64,000 nt of DNA, taken from Deroplatys truncata. Lineage: Eukaryota; Arthropoda; Insecta; Mantodea; Mantidae. Numbering within the stretch: the stretch's first letter is position 1; each line of letters opens with the position of its first letter. The notes beneath the pieces are model-generated. The model was given only the letters and a program-made list of their open reading frames with translations, did not search any database and was not told the DNA's origin. The stretch spans positions 196,262,507-196,326,506 of the forward strand of contig CM060975.1 in the NCBI GenBank assembly GCA_030765065.1, in the 5' to 3' direction. Made by a program: the position numbers and the translations under genes. This document shows, in pieces, positions 52,045 through 62,975 of the stretch.

Positions 52045-53010
52045 CTATGCATAATATGGTGAAATTCTACTAACGTGGACATTCTGGCGTTTCACGGAAT
52101 TTCTGGCCTTAATTACGTAATTCAAGGGCCCCAGTTTTTTCATTACCCTATACGGTCCTGTGTAGTTCATCAAAAGTTTCGTGGCTCTACCTACCCTCCT
52201 TTTAGGGGTATATAGCTTCACCAAATCGCCAACTTTATACTCGACGTGCCGCCTCTTTGAATCATATAATTTTTTATTTTTCCTCTGGCTCTTTACTATG
52301 TTTTGGGATGCTAACGCCCTTGCTTTTATTATTGCCTCGCGTGTTTGCTGCACAAATAGGTTTTGTGAGGTGCCCTGTAATTGAACGTCTGGGACTGATA
52401 CCGGTTTCCGTGCATACAGTAATTCGAAGGGCGTGAACTTAGTACTCCCCTGTTTGCTTGTGTTTATGGCAAACCGAATTTGATGTAAATTATTATCCCA
52501 GTCTGTGTGCTGTGTGTTTACGTAGTTACTGATTACTTGCGCGATAGTTCTATTCACCCTTTCTATTAGGCCATTAGTTTGGGGTCTGTAGGCTGTTGTG
52601 AAAGTCGGTATTGTTCCCATCATCTTAAGTAGTTCTTGTGTCACTTCGTTCATAAATATTACCTCTAGAGGACTTTGGGAAAGGCCCCAAGATATCTATG
52701 GAGAACCTTTCTCCTATATAGTTGACCTTTATGGGTTGCATTAAACCTGCGGGTTGCTGATTAACTGGACCTTTTCGTTGCTGACAGGAAGTGCATCTTC
52801 TTACATAATTTTGTATGTCCCTCTTCATTCCAATCCAATAGAATGTGAATTAATTTTGTGAAAAGTTTTTGAAAACCCGAAGTGTCCTCCTAGCGGATCG
52901 TCTTGACTATTATATAGTATTTCCTGCTTTAAACTATCAGGTACTACTAACAAGTGCATGTTCCCTGTACTACCAGCATTTTTTCGGTACAGGACATTCG
53001 ATTTCAGCAC
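52045..53010 (-). pseudogene. Gypsy integrase with internal deletion
   Basis: The N-terminal HHCC zinc-binding region is split between two frames: GGHFGFSKTFHKI (about 52910-52860) and VRRCTSCQQRKG (about 52800). The core starts with FSIDILGPFPKS, containing the first catalytic Asp. Near 52650 the frame breaks and sequence resumes at FMNEVTQELLKMMGT, then AYRPQTNGLIERVNRTI with the catalytic Glu. The roughly 45-50 residues normally between, including the second Asp, are missing. The C-terminus carries the GPY/F module (NYTGPYRVMKKL) and ends at 52045. Integration activity is lost. Confidence 0.9.
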
Positions 53011-53035
53011 GTATGTTGCAGCTTGTCGTACTAGT

Positions 53036-53720
53036 TTAGCATTCGCTGTACCCGGCTGTCTTACGGCTTGTATTAGGGGTTTTAGCTGGGGATCCTCCTC
53101 TTTTTTTAGCTAATTCTATGGGTTCTATGAGACAGGAAATTCTGTCTTCCTGCTCTTGTGCTGTTTCGGGTTCAGGGGGGTCTATTGGCATTCTAGACAA
53201 ACAATCTGCGTCCTTATGTTTAATCCCTGATTTATGTTGAATTGTGTAATCAAATTCCTGTAGCATCAAGCTGTAACGTGCCAGTCTCCCTGTTAGATCT
53301 CTCAACCTATTTAGGTGGCACAGGCAAGCATGGGCTGTAACTACGGTTACAGGGTAACCATATATGTACTGGCGGAACTTCGAAAAACCGTACATAACTG
53401 CTAACAGCTCTTGTTCCGAAACGCTATAGTTCTTTTCAGCTTTGCTTAGACTTCTAGACACAAAGCCTACTGGGTGCATTTTTCATCTCGTTCTTGGAGG
53501 AGGCAACTGCCTATGCCGTACATGCTGGCATCGCAGTTCATTTGGGTTTTGGCTCCCGGCATAAAATGTGCCAACACCGGAGCCCTAACCATTAAATCCT
53601 TCAGCTTTTGGAAGGTTTCTTGCTGTTCTTGGCCCCATACAAACTTTTGGTCTGCCTTTGTTAGTTCGTTTAGTGGCCTCGCGATCGCTGCAAAGTTATT
53701 AATGAACCTCCTGTAGAAAG
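53036..53720 (-). pseudogene. Gypsy RNase H, frameshifted
   Basis: The upstream frame contains FAAIARPLNEL and MNCDASMYGIGSCLLQERDE (first Asp), followed by a shift near 53480. The second frame gives MHPVGFVSRSLSKAEKNYSV and SEQELLAVMYGFSKFR (Glu), then VVTAHACLCHL, where the usual VTDH Asp is Ala, and IKHKDADCLSRMP (last Asp). The loss of one catalytic Asp adds to the frameshift. Confidence 0.87.
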
Positions 53721-53736
53721 AAAATAAACCTAAGAC

Positions 53737-55395
53737 CTACCTTACTTCTTTGACGTTCCTAGGCGTTCTGAGCTGTGTAATAGCTTGAATTTTGTCTTTA
53801 TCAGGTTCTATGCCTGCTGCCGATACTTCGTATCCTAGGAGTTTTATTTTGTCCATACCAAAAAAACATTTTTGGGGTTTTAGCTTAAACGTATGTTGTT
53901 CTAATTTCTTAAATACTGCTTCCAGGTTTGCCAATAAGTCCTGAAATGTATTTGCGAACATTATTATATCGTCTAGATATATGAGTGCTTTTTCGTATCG
54001 CAGGTCGCCTAACAGTTTATTTCCGATCTCTGTGAATGCTCTAGGGGCATTCGCGAGCCCGAAGCTCAAGGTCTGGAATTCGTACTCTCCGTCCGACGTA
54101 CAAAAGGCCGAATATTTCTTACTTTCTTGAGCTAGAGGTACTTGGAAGTATGCACTTAGCAGGTACAGTAAAATTTTGAACCTCCTAAATAGCTAAGTAT
54201 GTCGTCAATCAGTGGTAAGGGATAGGCGGATGCAGCTGTTTGTGCATTGAGTTTTCTGTAATCTACACAAAACCGATATTCTCCTGATTTCTTTTTGACC
54301 AAAATTACTGGTGAACACCAGCTACTCTGTGAGTCTTTTATTATCCCAGCCTCTTTCATTTCTTCCACTTGTTGGTTTATTATTTCCCGCTGTTTATGGG
54401 ACACCCTGTATGGCTTCTGTCTAATTGGTGTCGTGTTTGTCAACTCTATTTTGAACTCCGCAATGTTTGTTGTCCCTAACTCTTGTAGGCTAGTGGCGAA
54501 GGTATGTCTGTACCTGTCGAGAAAATTTCGTAGCTGTTCGTGTTGTCCTGGTTCTAGTCGTGAATTAATATTAAATTTGGCGTCTTTGATGTCTATTTGT
54601 TTTGTTGTCTCACGTGTGAAAGTGTCTGCCTGGACTAATGCAACTTCGTGTATGAGTGCTAGTGTTGTCCCTTTAAATATTCTCTGAGGGGCGGCGGTAT
54701 TATTGTGGACTTGTATCTTTTGATTTTGATTATTATTGCACAGACCCGGTATAATGTTAACGTGTTTTTTCTGCATAGTGTTAATGCATGGTTCCAGTAA
54801 TAATGTGTTTGTAGGAAGTGAGGGTATTTTGACGTCTATCTGTGTGGTTGCAAATGGAAGGATTTCTACGTCATGCTGACATGTTGCTTTAATTTTTGTC
54901 TGTTCAGCATCTGCTTCAAGTGTAATTTGCATGAGAGGACATTCTCGCTTTCGCTGGCAGCTTACCGTGACCTTCTTCGAATTTTGCAGTGTTAGTGTAA
55001 CTGTGTTGTTCCCTAGATCTATAACGGCTTGGTGTTTCTGAAGGAAGTCCATGCCCAGCAATAAACTATGCGGGAAGTGTTTTACTACTATTAGTTGTTC
55101 TTTGAATTCCGTCACCCATTTGGAAGTTAGTGTTAGTTTGGTATTGTGCAGCAAGCAAATTGTTATTTGCAGTTCGCAAAATCATATTTGGGGGTGCTGG
55201 TTGCTTGCTTGTACCTACCAGGTCGTCATTGATTATGCTTACTGAGCTGCCTGTGTCTATGAGAATGTCGATCCTTGTCCCTGCTAATGTTCCTATAGTT
55301 TTTAATGTGTTCCCAGGGTTGATGTTTTCTGTTATGCTTTTACCGCGGCCTTTATGGGGGGTGATTGTTTCGAGGCTTTGCGTGAAAATTTGCAT
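53737..55395 (-). pseudogene. Gypsy protease and reverse transcriptase, frameshifted
   Basis: Protease: ILIDTGSSVSIINDDLV (active-site DTG) in 55395-55066, then after a shift LLLGMDFLQKHQAVIDL in the frame 55154-54156. The RT fingers include IKDSQSSWCSPVILVKKKSG and RFCVDYRKLNAQT. A break near 54160 precedes AYFQVPLAQES and another near 54069 precedes SFGLANAPRAF and ALIYLDDIIMFANT, the YLDD active site. At least three frame changes. The order protease-RT-RNase H-integrase is that of Ty3/gypsy. Confidence 0.92.
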
Positions 55396-56544
55396 TCCTC
55401 CTTCGTGTCTGGCAATTAGCGATTACGTGGCCTACCCGTTTGCAGTAGGCGCACACAGGCCTGGCGGACACCGTTCTTCTTTGACTATATGTGCTCCTAT
55501 AGCCGCTGGGGGCCTGTCCGTAATTCCTAACGGATTGATGCTGTGGATTGTAATTCAGGGGTGGAGGGCGGGGGTTCATTGTCAGGTTTTGCACCTGTTT
55601 TGCTAACTCACCCACCATCTTTGACATCTCTGATACCTGCTTCTGGAGGGTATCGTCTGGCATACTAGGGGGAATTCCCTGTGCATCGATTAGGTCTACC
55701 CTTTTTCCTGCTAGGTAGCGGGCTGATTCTACCCTGCGGACGAACTGTATGAGAGCGTCCACTGTTTGTGGGTTGTAGGGCAGTACCTGTTCTATTAGTG
55801 ATGGTTTAAGGCCCCTCACGATGTGTTTTACCCGTTCCTTCTCTGTCATTTCGGGGTTGACTAGATCACACAGAGCTATAATGTCATAAGCGTATTGCTC
55901 TGTGGGCTCACTAAGGTCCTGCACCCTCTGCCTTAGTCTGACCTCCATCATTTCCTCCTCTGCCGCGTGAATGAAGGCTTTTAATAACCCCTGCTTCAAT
56001 GTTTCCCATTGGGCGTCCCTATTTCTATGGGCAAAGGTTTTGTACCAGTTTAGTGCGGTACTATTAAGGTAGCATGGTAAATACTGCCCTTTATGCTGGT
56101 CATCCCAATTATTGGCACGCGCTATCAACTCAAACTTATGGAGATAGTCCCTTACAGTTTCCCCTGGTTTCCCCGCGAAGCTACCCGGATCCAATGGTGG
56201 ACGACTAATGTGCATGGGTTGAGGTGCTTCAGTTACCCTTCTACTTAAAACAGGTGAGTCCATTTTACTCATAGTATTTGTGTGTTCGTCTCCCTTATTC
56301 ATGGCTAACTGTTTTTCTACCCTACTTGTGCTTGAGCTAGAAGTGTTAATGATCTTGCCGGAGCGGAGACGTATTTGATTTGCCGTCTCAGCGTGTGCCG
56401 CGATCTCGTTTGAAATTCCTTTCAAATCTGTGATTAGAAATTCTTGGAATTTAAATTGTTCCCCTGTATAGCTGCTAATTCTGCGCACAGATTTCTAATC
56501 TCTTTAGTAGTAGGACTAGTAGAGTTTTGAGCAGGTTCAACCAT
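55352..56544 (-). pseudogene. Gypsy gag, one frameshift near the N-terminus
   Basis: The start is the ATG at 56542-56544 (MVEPAQNSTSPTTKEIRNLC). Near 56455-56465, at a GGGG run, the frame changes and continues for about 370 codons to 55352. The capsid-like region includes YLHKFELIARANNWDD, LNWYKTFAHRNRDAQWETLK and RVQDLSEPTEQYAYDIIALC, a Ty3 Gag pattern. A single zinc knuckle CAYCKRVGHVIANC (CX2CX4HX4C) is near the C-terminus, followed by a basic tail. Gag and the protease frame overlap by about 44 bp. Confidence 0.88.
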
Positions 56545-56846
56545 GCATAATAACTTAAATGTACTACACTAAAACAATATACATAACTTGAGAAAAGTTA
56601 AAAGAAGTTATATTCTGTGTAGGTAACTCATGATGCAAAGGGTGGGAGGGTGGGTCTTCCGCAGATAACCTCAGGTAAAAGGTTATCCCAAAATGAGGCG
56701 TGTTTTACACCTTGCAAAAAGAAAAGAGAAAAAAATGATTACATCCCCTGGCTGGAAGAGGTAAGGATGTTTTCCCCAATTATACCCGGAGACTCCGTCA
56801 CATTGTAGTCGGTGCCTACTACATGTACCCGGCGCCTCCACCACAT
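56545..56846 (-). other. Gypsy leader with candidate primer-binding site
   Basis: 302 bp between the 5' LTR and gag. Three bases after the LTR the coding strand reads TGGTGGAGGCGCCGGGTA, which begins TGG and would pair with a tRNA 3' end of the form TACCCGGCGCCTCCACCA. This is a plausible primer-binding site, but the tRNA is not identified. Confidence 0.6.
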
Positions 56847-57407
56847 TGTAACACCCCACGGGGATGGTTACCCCCGCAGTAGGTGATTACACAGGGGAGT
56901 TTGTAGCTCAGAGGTAGGGGGGATGTGTTGGTACCGGGGTGTTAGGCAGGCCAGGGTGGCGTTCTAGGATAGGGGGTATTTAAATAAAGCACAGGGGATG
57001 TATTGGCCCAATGAATTATACTGTTGCTTTAAGTGTGCGTACATTCAGTTTGGGGTGAAGCCCCGGCAAGTCAATAGAACTTAGATGAGACGCATGCTTA
57101 CCTGGTTAACTGGTGGCGAGTCTGACAAATGATCTTTGACTACTCTCTCGTAACTCTCTATCACTTCTCGTGATTAATGGCCCGCGATAACCGCCTGGCA
57201 ATTCTCTAGCAACTCTCTGATAACTCTCTCGTGGCAACTCTCGTGTAGCAACTTCCGCGACCGAGTCAAAACCCTGTAGTATAAATACATACAGAAGCGC
57301 TGACTCGGCGTTGTGCAGCGTGGACGCGTTCTGTTAACCTGAATTCCACACTTGCGCTGGCTAACGAAATATGTTGCAATTCTCAATGCTCAACCTGGTC
57401 CGCTACA
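56847..57407 (-). repeat. 5' LTR of the gypsy element
   Basis: 561 bp, ends TGTAGC and TGTTACA on the coding strand, matching 48617-49177. It should contain the promoter: TATTTATA lies at about 57280-57287 (coding strand), followed by the GAGAGTTGCCA-type repeats. The plus-strand complement also contains TATAAATA. Confidence 0.95.
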
Positions 57408-57507
57408 ATATCACGAACCGATTTTAAACATCTATCGGTTCGGTTTCCTATACACTCTAGAACCTATAACGAAATGTGTAATGAAACTGCAAACGATTAT
57501 TTCGGTT
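57408..57507 (+). repeat. X repeat copy 10, last piece
   Basis: After the ATAT duplication: ATAACGAAATGTGTAATGAA and TAGTAGATAG, aligned with the X 3' domain. It is cut off where the inverted X copy 11 begins. Confidence 0.6.
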
Positions 57508-58350
57508 AGTAGATAGAAAAATCTGATGTGATAGATTCACATGACTTTCTCTACCCTCTATCGTTTATTAGCGGGTATACAAATTATACTTCAAGCTTGT
57601 TTTTCTATCTAATCCAAATAAGCCTTTGCAGAAATAGCTGCGTTACACATTTCGTTATAGATACAAAGGGAACAGCGACAGTCAAATGTCTAAGAACTGG
57701 ACGCTATATGCGGGCCTTAAAATTCCATGCTGTTTCCATGACATCGCGAGAAACAACTGAATGTTGAAAGAACTTTAAAAGAATGACTAAGAAATGAGCA
57801 ATTCGAACATTTAATTACGGATATCTCAGAAACAGCTTATACCACAAAATACTTATTTTAAGTAAAGTGTGTGTATTAAAAAGAGCTACATTTTTGTGTT
57901 GTACATCTGTCGCTTACGTTTACCAGTTATACAAGATTACACAAAGTTTCTTCCAAATGAAGTGGACTTCACAATCTATTTCCAAAAATTCTAGATATAT
58001 ATTTTATTTGTCGTGTGAGTATTTTTAGTATATGGCATTTAATCAAAATCGTTAGCCTTTTTTTTATAAAATCAAAGTTTTCGAAAAATGTTCCATGTAA
58101 AGAGTAGTCTAGGGTGGAGAAACTTTCTCTTTGGAAGGTACTGAACTTAAATACAAGTTTGGGGTTGATCCGACTTTTCGTTTTTGAGTTATGCTGTTCA
58201 CCGACACACACAAGGATCTTTTTCTAAAAATGCTTTTTTTTATTCAGGGGACCTCAAAACATGTATTTTCGGTGCAATCTCTGTATCAAATTTTTGGGTG
58301 AGATACAGTACTTCCCCCTACTTGCTGTACCTAGTAGAAAAAGTAAAAAT
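57508..58350 (-). repeat. X repeat copy 11, inverted, near full length
   Basis: AAAATCTGATGTGATAGATT, CACATGACTTTCTCTACCC through CGGTGCAATCTCTGTATC to the 5' tip CTTGCTGTACCTAGTAGAAA. It lies tail to tail with copy 10. Confidence 0.8.
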
Positions 58351-58744
58351 AAGCTTTCCCAAGAGTGGTTTGTAGAAGCTATAGATAATCATTTTAATCA
58401 TTTGAGATAGTGCTATCGATATAGTGGGATTCACAAATAAAGTTAATTTGGAGCTTTTCTGTCGAACGGATACAATAATCGTTAATGATACCTTTGAGAG
58501 TAATCCACAATTATTTCATTAAGTTTTTACAGTCTATGGGCAATTCAACAATTACATATCACTGGTATGTTTTCTTCCTCCGAATAAGCTAACTGAAACA
58601 TACCCTAATTCATTTGCTCGAATTAAAATATTTAAGACTGTTCCTAATATTACTGCTCATGCACCCAAAATAAAATATAACGTTCCAATATCTTTACAAT
58701 TTGTTGAGAATAACCATCGTTGCAAAATATAAGTAAACATAATT
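58351..58744. other. AT-rich DNA, nothing recognised
   Basis: No gene or repeat is identified. Confidence 0.4.
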
Positions 58745-58830
58745 CTTAAGATTGTAACAAATCAAATGAATTAAAATAACTATTTCCGGAAATAATTATT
58801 TTAATTTATTTGATTTGTTACAATGTTAAG
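58745..58830. repeat. Near-perfect 86-bp palindrome (foldback)
   Basis: Two 43-nt arms with no spacer, meeting at TATTTCCGGAAATA. I count three mismatches by eye. It would form a long hairpin in DNA or RNA. It may be a minimal foldback transposon, but no target duplication is visible. Confidence 0.85.
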
Positions 58831-58850
58831 ATATATTGAGATTGGTTTAT

Positions 58851-59390
58851 TTAATAGCATAGTGGGTTGAATATGAGTAGCAATATTATCTCTTGTATTC
58901 GGTAGAGGCGTGTGTAACTAATGAATGAATAATGATAAACGATCTGAAATCGGCAATTTCCTTTAGTGCTTCTTTGAGCTGCCATTACTGAAACTGGAAG
59001 AAGTTGATTCATTTTCAGAGGACTTGGATTGGATTGTGAAGCGGAGGGGATTCGGCACAGATCCAGGAATGAGGATATTGTATCGAGTCCCAAAGGAGAC
59101 GCCCACGAGAGGGAGGGATGAGGTGAAGAGAGACACCGGGCGGCCGGAACCAGGAGTGACGGCACAGCAATAACAGGATCTCTACGGTTTCCAGATTGAG
59201 ACGCCTGCCTCTGTAGTCGTGCAGGTACACCGGGGACCCCGCCCCACACGGTACAACGCCCTCCAGAGGCTGGTCTTTATATCCCGTCAAACAGCCGAAG
59301 AACGTAGAAGGTTCACAGAGAGCATCCTGTTTCGCTGCCACGCTGCACCGAAACATCATCGCCGACACTCCCAGCCCTGAAAAAGATCAA
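58851..59390. other. GC-richer block of unknown origin beside SINE-3
   Basis: A 117-codon open frame lies on the minus strand (59368-59015), and composition is less AT-rich than the surroundings. The translation (for example PSTFFGCLTGYKDQPLEGVV) matches no family I know. It follows the 3' end of a SINE-3 on that strand and could be part of a longer composite insertion. Not called as a gene. Confidence 0.35.
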
Positions 59391-59394
59391 ACGG

Positions 59395-59590
59395 GGTGAA
59401 GGATGAATGAAATGATTAATGGAACGAAATGGAGGGGCAGGAAATTTAGGGGACGAAAGAAATCACTCCAGCATTCGCCTGACGACCCCGGAAAAATAAA
59501 ACCATGGGTCGAAGTGAGCGTTCGCGGGTCGAAACCCGAGACCACGCGAATGCGGGCCACAGACGTTACCTCCTGAGCCATTCCGTTCTT
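59395..59590 (-). mobile_element. SINE-3 copy c
   Basis: The minus strand reads GAATGGCTCAGGAGGTAACG (A box), GTGGTCTCGGGTTTCGACCC (B box), then TTCGACCCATGGTTTTATTT and GGCGAATGCTGGAGTGATTT. A clear copy of the family. Confidence 0.8.
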
Positions 59591-59822
59591 TCAGAAGACT
59601 TGGCTTCTGTGATGCAAATAATAAATGTGTTGAAGCTTTCTGCGATTATGTGCTCGAAAACTACATATGTAATAGCAGCCTTTTTCACCTACTATGTGGA
59701 GCGATTTTAGTGCAACTTCCGTTCGAACTATCAACTTCTAATCCCTCCCTTAAAACTAAACTAATTGTTTTACTCATCCCATCCTCGCATATTCCAGCTG
59801 ATTTAGGTACTAAAGCACTGAA
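59591..59822. other. Short unassigned spacer
   Basis: Lies between two oppositely oriented SINE-3 copies. An open frame on the plus strand with SSHIPADLGTKALKW is vaguely reminiscent of retroelement RNase H ends but is too short to call. Confidence 0.3.
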
Positions 59823-60000
59823 ATGGCTCAGGAGGTAAAATCCGTGATTCGCATTCGGGAGGTTCCAGGTTCGATCCCCGGCGACCGCCCACTCTCACCA
59901 TGGATTTTTCATGGGATCGACAGGGCAAATGTTGGTATGGTTTCTTCTATACCACGAATTCGTTTCCGCCATTTTCCATTCATTCCCTTTCTTTCTCAGT
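59823..60000 (+). mobile_element. SINE-3 copy d
   Basis: ATGGCTCAGGAGGTAAAATC (A box) and GAGGTTCCAGGTTCGATCCC (B box), then CACCATGGATTTTTCATGGG and GGCAAATGTTGGTATGGTTT. Oriented opposite to copy c, 230 bp away. Confidence 0.8.
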
Positions 60001-60944
60001 TTTCAGGTGTACTTCCTTGTCTAGTGATGTATGGCGGTGCCGGACAAATGGCGCGGATATGTGCTCACTGGAAAGAGAGCCGCTCGACTGGTGGGACGTT
60101 CATCGCCCTATCTCGGCAGCTCAGGCAATAACGCATGGTCTGCGAGCTTGGAAATGTTAGGGACTTCGCGTGTTTCTGTAGCCTGTCTCACTTTATCTCT
60201 TCCTACTGGAGATGGTAGGTGCAATTGCTCTCTGTAGGTTGTAGTGCCGAGGTGTTCCCCTCTGTTGAACATCCTATAATCTATAGGTATTAAAACACAT
60301 TCAAGCGATACGTTTTAGCACGTTCACACATTGCCATCAAGAGCAAGAAAGCAGAAATAAAATGCATTCTTGCTACAGCATATCATTGACTATGGATCAA
60401 AGTGTATGACGTGGTACGACTTCGTACGACACGTAACTTAAGTTTCTCCCACAATAATTTGTTAGTTTTTTAGATACCAGCAGTGAGTTTTTAGTTACGT
60501 GCAGTAACTGTTGCCAGTCCTAAGCCTGTTTTAAATGGAAGAAAGTTGTTGAGTCTACGATGTTTAATCGTACCAGTAGTAACTGTTGGGATCGAAGCTG
60601 CTGAACTAGTCGGCTGTGATATGAGTGCGTGCAGTGGGAAGAGGAACTAAACAATTACGGAACAAACGGGCGAGGCATCGGAAGGCCAGTCAGGTAAAGA
60701 AAACAGTTCCGAGCTACATTTACTAACGAGGCTGAGACCTGCAAATGTAGTGCTGTTTTCATTGTGCGACTGTACATTCCCCTATCGCCTTGCCCCTCAC
60801 TCCAATCTGATTCCTAGCCTTGCATTTTCAACAAAACCTTATATCGTGGCCGATTAATACCTGAGAACATTTTTGTTGGGACATAATTCATGGTTTGCTT
60901 ATACAGAGTTCGTATGCGAAAAGGGCTATTGGGACAGAGTTCAT
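60001..60944. other. Unassigned DNA
   Basis: About 0.9 kb, somewhat less AT-rich than average, without a supported gene. Open frames at 60031-60237 and nearby have no recognised motif. Confidence 0.35.
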
Positions 60945-61040
60945 TAAACTCGGTCTGTGTCTGTGAACAACACAACTCTAAAACAAAAATCGGGATAAAA
61001 ACTAAACTTCGTATTTTCTTGTTGCATCTTGTACTCACCA
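60945..61040 (+). repeat. X repeat fragment (copy 12)
   Basis: GTCTGTGTCTGTGAACAACA and ACTAAACTTCGTATTTTCTT correspond to the X central block (GTCTGTGAACAGCATAACTC, ACCAAACTTGGTATTTAGG). Confidence 0.6.
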
Positions 61041-61284
61041 AGAAGTCAGAAACTTAAAAAGTACTTGCAGCATTGCGCATCGCCTTCAAAGTACCTACGA
61101 TATCTTAAAATAATTCACGGCTTAAAGGCGTGTATGAGGCACATTTGAAGCCACCGGTCACGATAGACTCAGAAATAGTACTTCGGTACAGTAGGTAAAC
61201 TTAAGACCTGTAATGTGAATACCAGCTAGATTATTAGAATTTTCAAACGTGATTGAACTTTTCGGCTTTGACCTAAACATAGCA
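61041..61284. other. Unassigned DNA
   Basis: Nothing recognised between two X fragments. Confidence 0.35.
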
Positions 61285-61345
61285 AGAGTTAAAAATCTGA
61301 TGTGGTAAACTCATACGACTTTCTCTGCCGTTACAAAGTTATATA
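61285..61345 (-). repeat. X repeat terminal fragment, inverted
   Basis: AAAAATCTGATGTGGTAAAC and TCATACGACTTTCTCTGCCG match the reverse complement of the X 3' terminus. Confidence 0.65.
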
Positions 61346-61489
61346 GATACCCAATTATTAAAGTATAACACGGTTGTAAGTGGAATAACAAAAGTGAATA
61401 CTTAAGTTATTTTAGATGCATTTTTGCTTAGAAATGGCTTTAAGCTAGACAGGAAGTGCTTAGTCTGAACCGACGTGGGCAACAACGTT

Positions 61490-61605
61490 CAAAATTGAGT
61501 TTTATTTATGGACGTTCTTTAACTACTATGGTTCTTGGCGTCGCATTCTATATTGGGCATGAAAGACCGGAACATATTGCTCGGAGGCCTCTATCAGGCA
61601 TGGAG
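61490..61605 (-). mobile_element. SINE-2 3' fragment (copy e)
   Basis: AATTGAGTTTTATTTATGGA, TTGGCGTCGCATTCTATATT, GGGCATGAAAGACCGGAACA and GGCCTCTATCAGGCATGGAG align with the 3' half of the inverted SINE-2 at 27649. The head is missing. Confidence 0.75.
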
Positions 61606-62084
61606 AAGAAGAATATTAGAAGAATAAGATTAGAAACCATTGCAACGAGGTTTTACGAACTTTCAAACATGTCCCGACATTTGGCACACTTACTCTTGGG
61701 AAAATGTGCATACATCATGGGATATTTCCAAAATGCCTAACACTACGAGCATTGTCACTAATTATGTAGTTTAATGCGTTTTTCCTGTGGGTAGTAAGTT
61801 TTTCTGCATGCCTTATGCTGAAATACACCAAACTCAATCTGGTACTACATGGAACATTACTGGTACTACTTACAGAACATTAAAGATAAATATTTTCTTC
61901 TTCATAATACACGTATCTCAAACACATGATATTTTAATTAAAATCGTTACAAAAATGAAAGCTAAGGCATTTTTCTACGCCGTAGTTTGGATGCGGGAAA
62001 TTTCGTGAATATCATCATTTGAATCCTTGAAACATTCATTCATTATCTGTTTGCCCTCCTCTTGTGTAGGACTTACACCCCCCA
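61606..62084. other. Mostly unassigned DNA
   Basis: A faint X-like segment is present near 61860-61950 (CATGGAACATTACTGG; AATTAAAATCGTTAC). No gene is supported. Confidence 0.35.
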
Positions 62085-62340
62085 TGACTTACAAGCGGAT
62101 GCCAGAGGCCCGTCGAGGAGCAGACACTCATGGATCAGACAAAGCATCCAGGATGGGTGTAGATGAAACGAAATGTTGATGAAATGAAAGGTGATGATGG
62201 AGCAGTTGGAATGAATGGGAAACGGGAGAACCCGGAGAAAACCCGCCCAGACGCAACTTCGTCCACCACAAATCCCATATGCAGGTCCCTGGGAGGGATA
62301 CGAGCGGTCTAACCACTCGGCCACGGCGCCGCCTCCTTGA
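62085..62340 (-). mobile_element. SINE-4, tRNA-Ser/Leu-like head
   Basis: The minus strand reads GGCGCCGTGGCCGAGTGGTT then AGACCGCTCG, a strong A box with the GTGGCCGAGTGG start of class II (Ser/Leu) tRNAs. A normal B box is not obvious. The body has GGGCGGGTTTTCTCCGGGTT and CCCGTTTCCCATTCATTCC. A SINE rather than a tRNA gene, because the sequence diverges from a cloverleaf after the anticodon arm. Confidence 0.65.
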
Positions 62341-62382
62341 AACATGGCAGACTTAAATATGAAGGTTGACATTCATCTGACT

Positions 62383-62975
62383 TTACTAGGTAAAGTAGGG
62401 GAAGAGTTGCATTCCACCCAAAAATTTGATACCTATATTTCACCGGAAATAAATGTTTGAGGCCCCCTGATTAAAAAAAAACTTTTAAATAAAGGTCGTG
62501 TGTGTGTATGTCTGCGTTCCTGTGAAAAGCATAACTCAAAAACGAAAAGACGGATAAATAACAAACTTAATATTTAGGTTCAGTATCTTTCAAGGATACG
62601 ACACGAAGATTTTCAAGGAAATCTTCCCGCCTCAATCTAACCTTTACATGGAACATTTTTCATAAATTTTGATTTTCTCAAAAAATGGATCGAACGATTT
62701 TGATAAAAATATCATATATTTAATATATTTTCATGGCAAATGAATTTTCTGGGACTGTCCCCAAAGGTTCTCTTCATTCTGAATGGTTTTTGCATAACTG
62801 GTAAACCGTAAGAGAGAAAATTTGACTACACAAGAAATATAGATCTCGTTAAAACACACAATTTATGACATAACATTTTTTTTGTGTGGAGTGAACCATT
62901 TCCAAGATATTCCTTGTTATTTGTTTGAATTTTTCAATACTTATACTTTCTCAAATGGGAATTCACTATTCATTT
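62383..62975 (+). repeat. X repeat copy 13, 3'-truncated
   Basis: Starts TTTACTAGGTAAAGTAGGGG and contains all central landmarks. At about 62975 (CTCAAATGGGAATTCACTATTCA) it is cut by the start of copy 14 in the same orientation. Confidence 0.8.

Larger units (their letters stand above)
48617..57407 (-). mobile_element. Ty3/gypsy LTR retrotransposon, complete but inactive
   Basis: An 8,791-bp element on the minus strand. Two 561-bp LTRs (TGTAGC...TGTTACA on the coding strand) bound a leader, gag, protease-RT-RNase H-integrase (the Ty3 order) and about 2.9 kb of 3' sequence. A 4-bp ATAT duplication (48613-48616, 57408-57411) marks the insertion into X copy 10. Frameshifts in gag and pol and a deletion in integrase mean it cannot move by itself. 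Confidence 0.95.

Noticed and set aside
59650-59838. RNase H-like end (SSHIPADLGTKALKW)
   Set aside because: Too short and without the neighbouring catalytic motifs; the reading frame runs into a SINE-3.
62085-62340. A genuine tRNA-Ser or tRNA-Leu gene on the minus strand
   Set aside because: The A-box end is good but the sequence does not complete a cloverleaf and runs into a SINE-type body.
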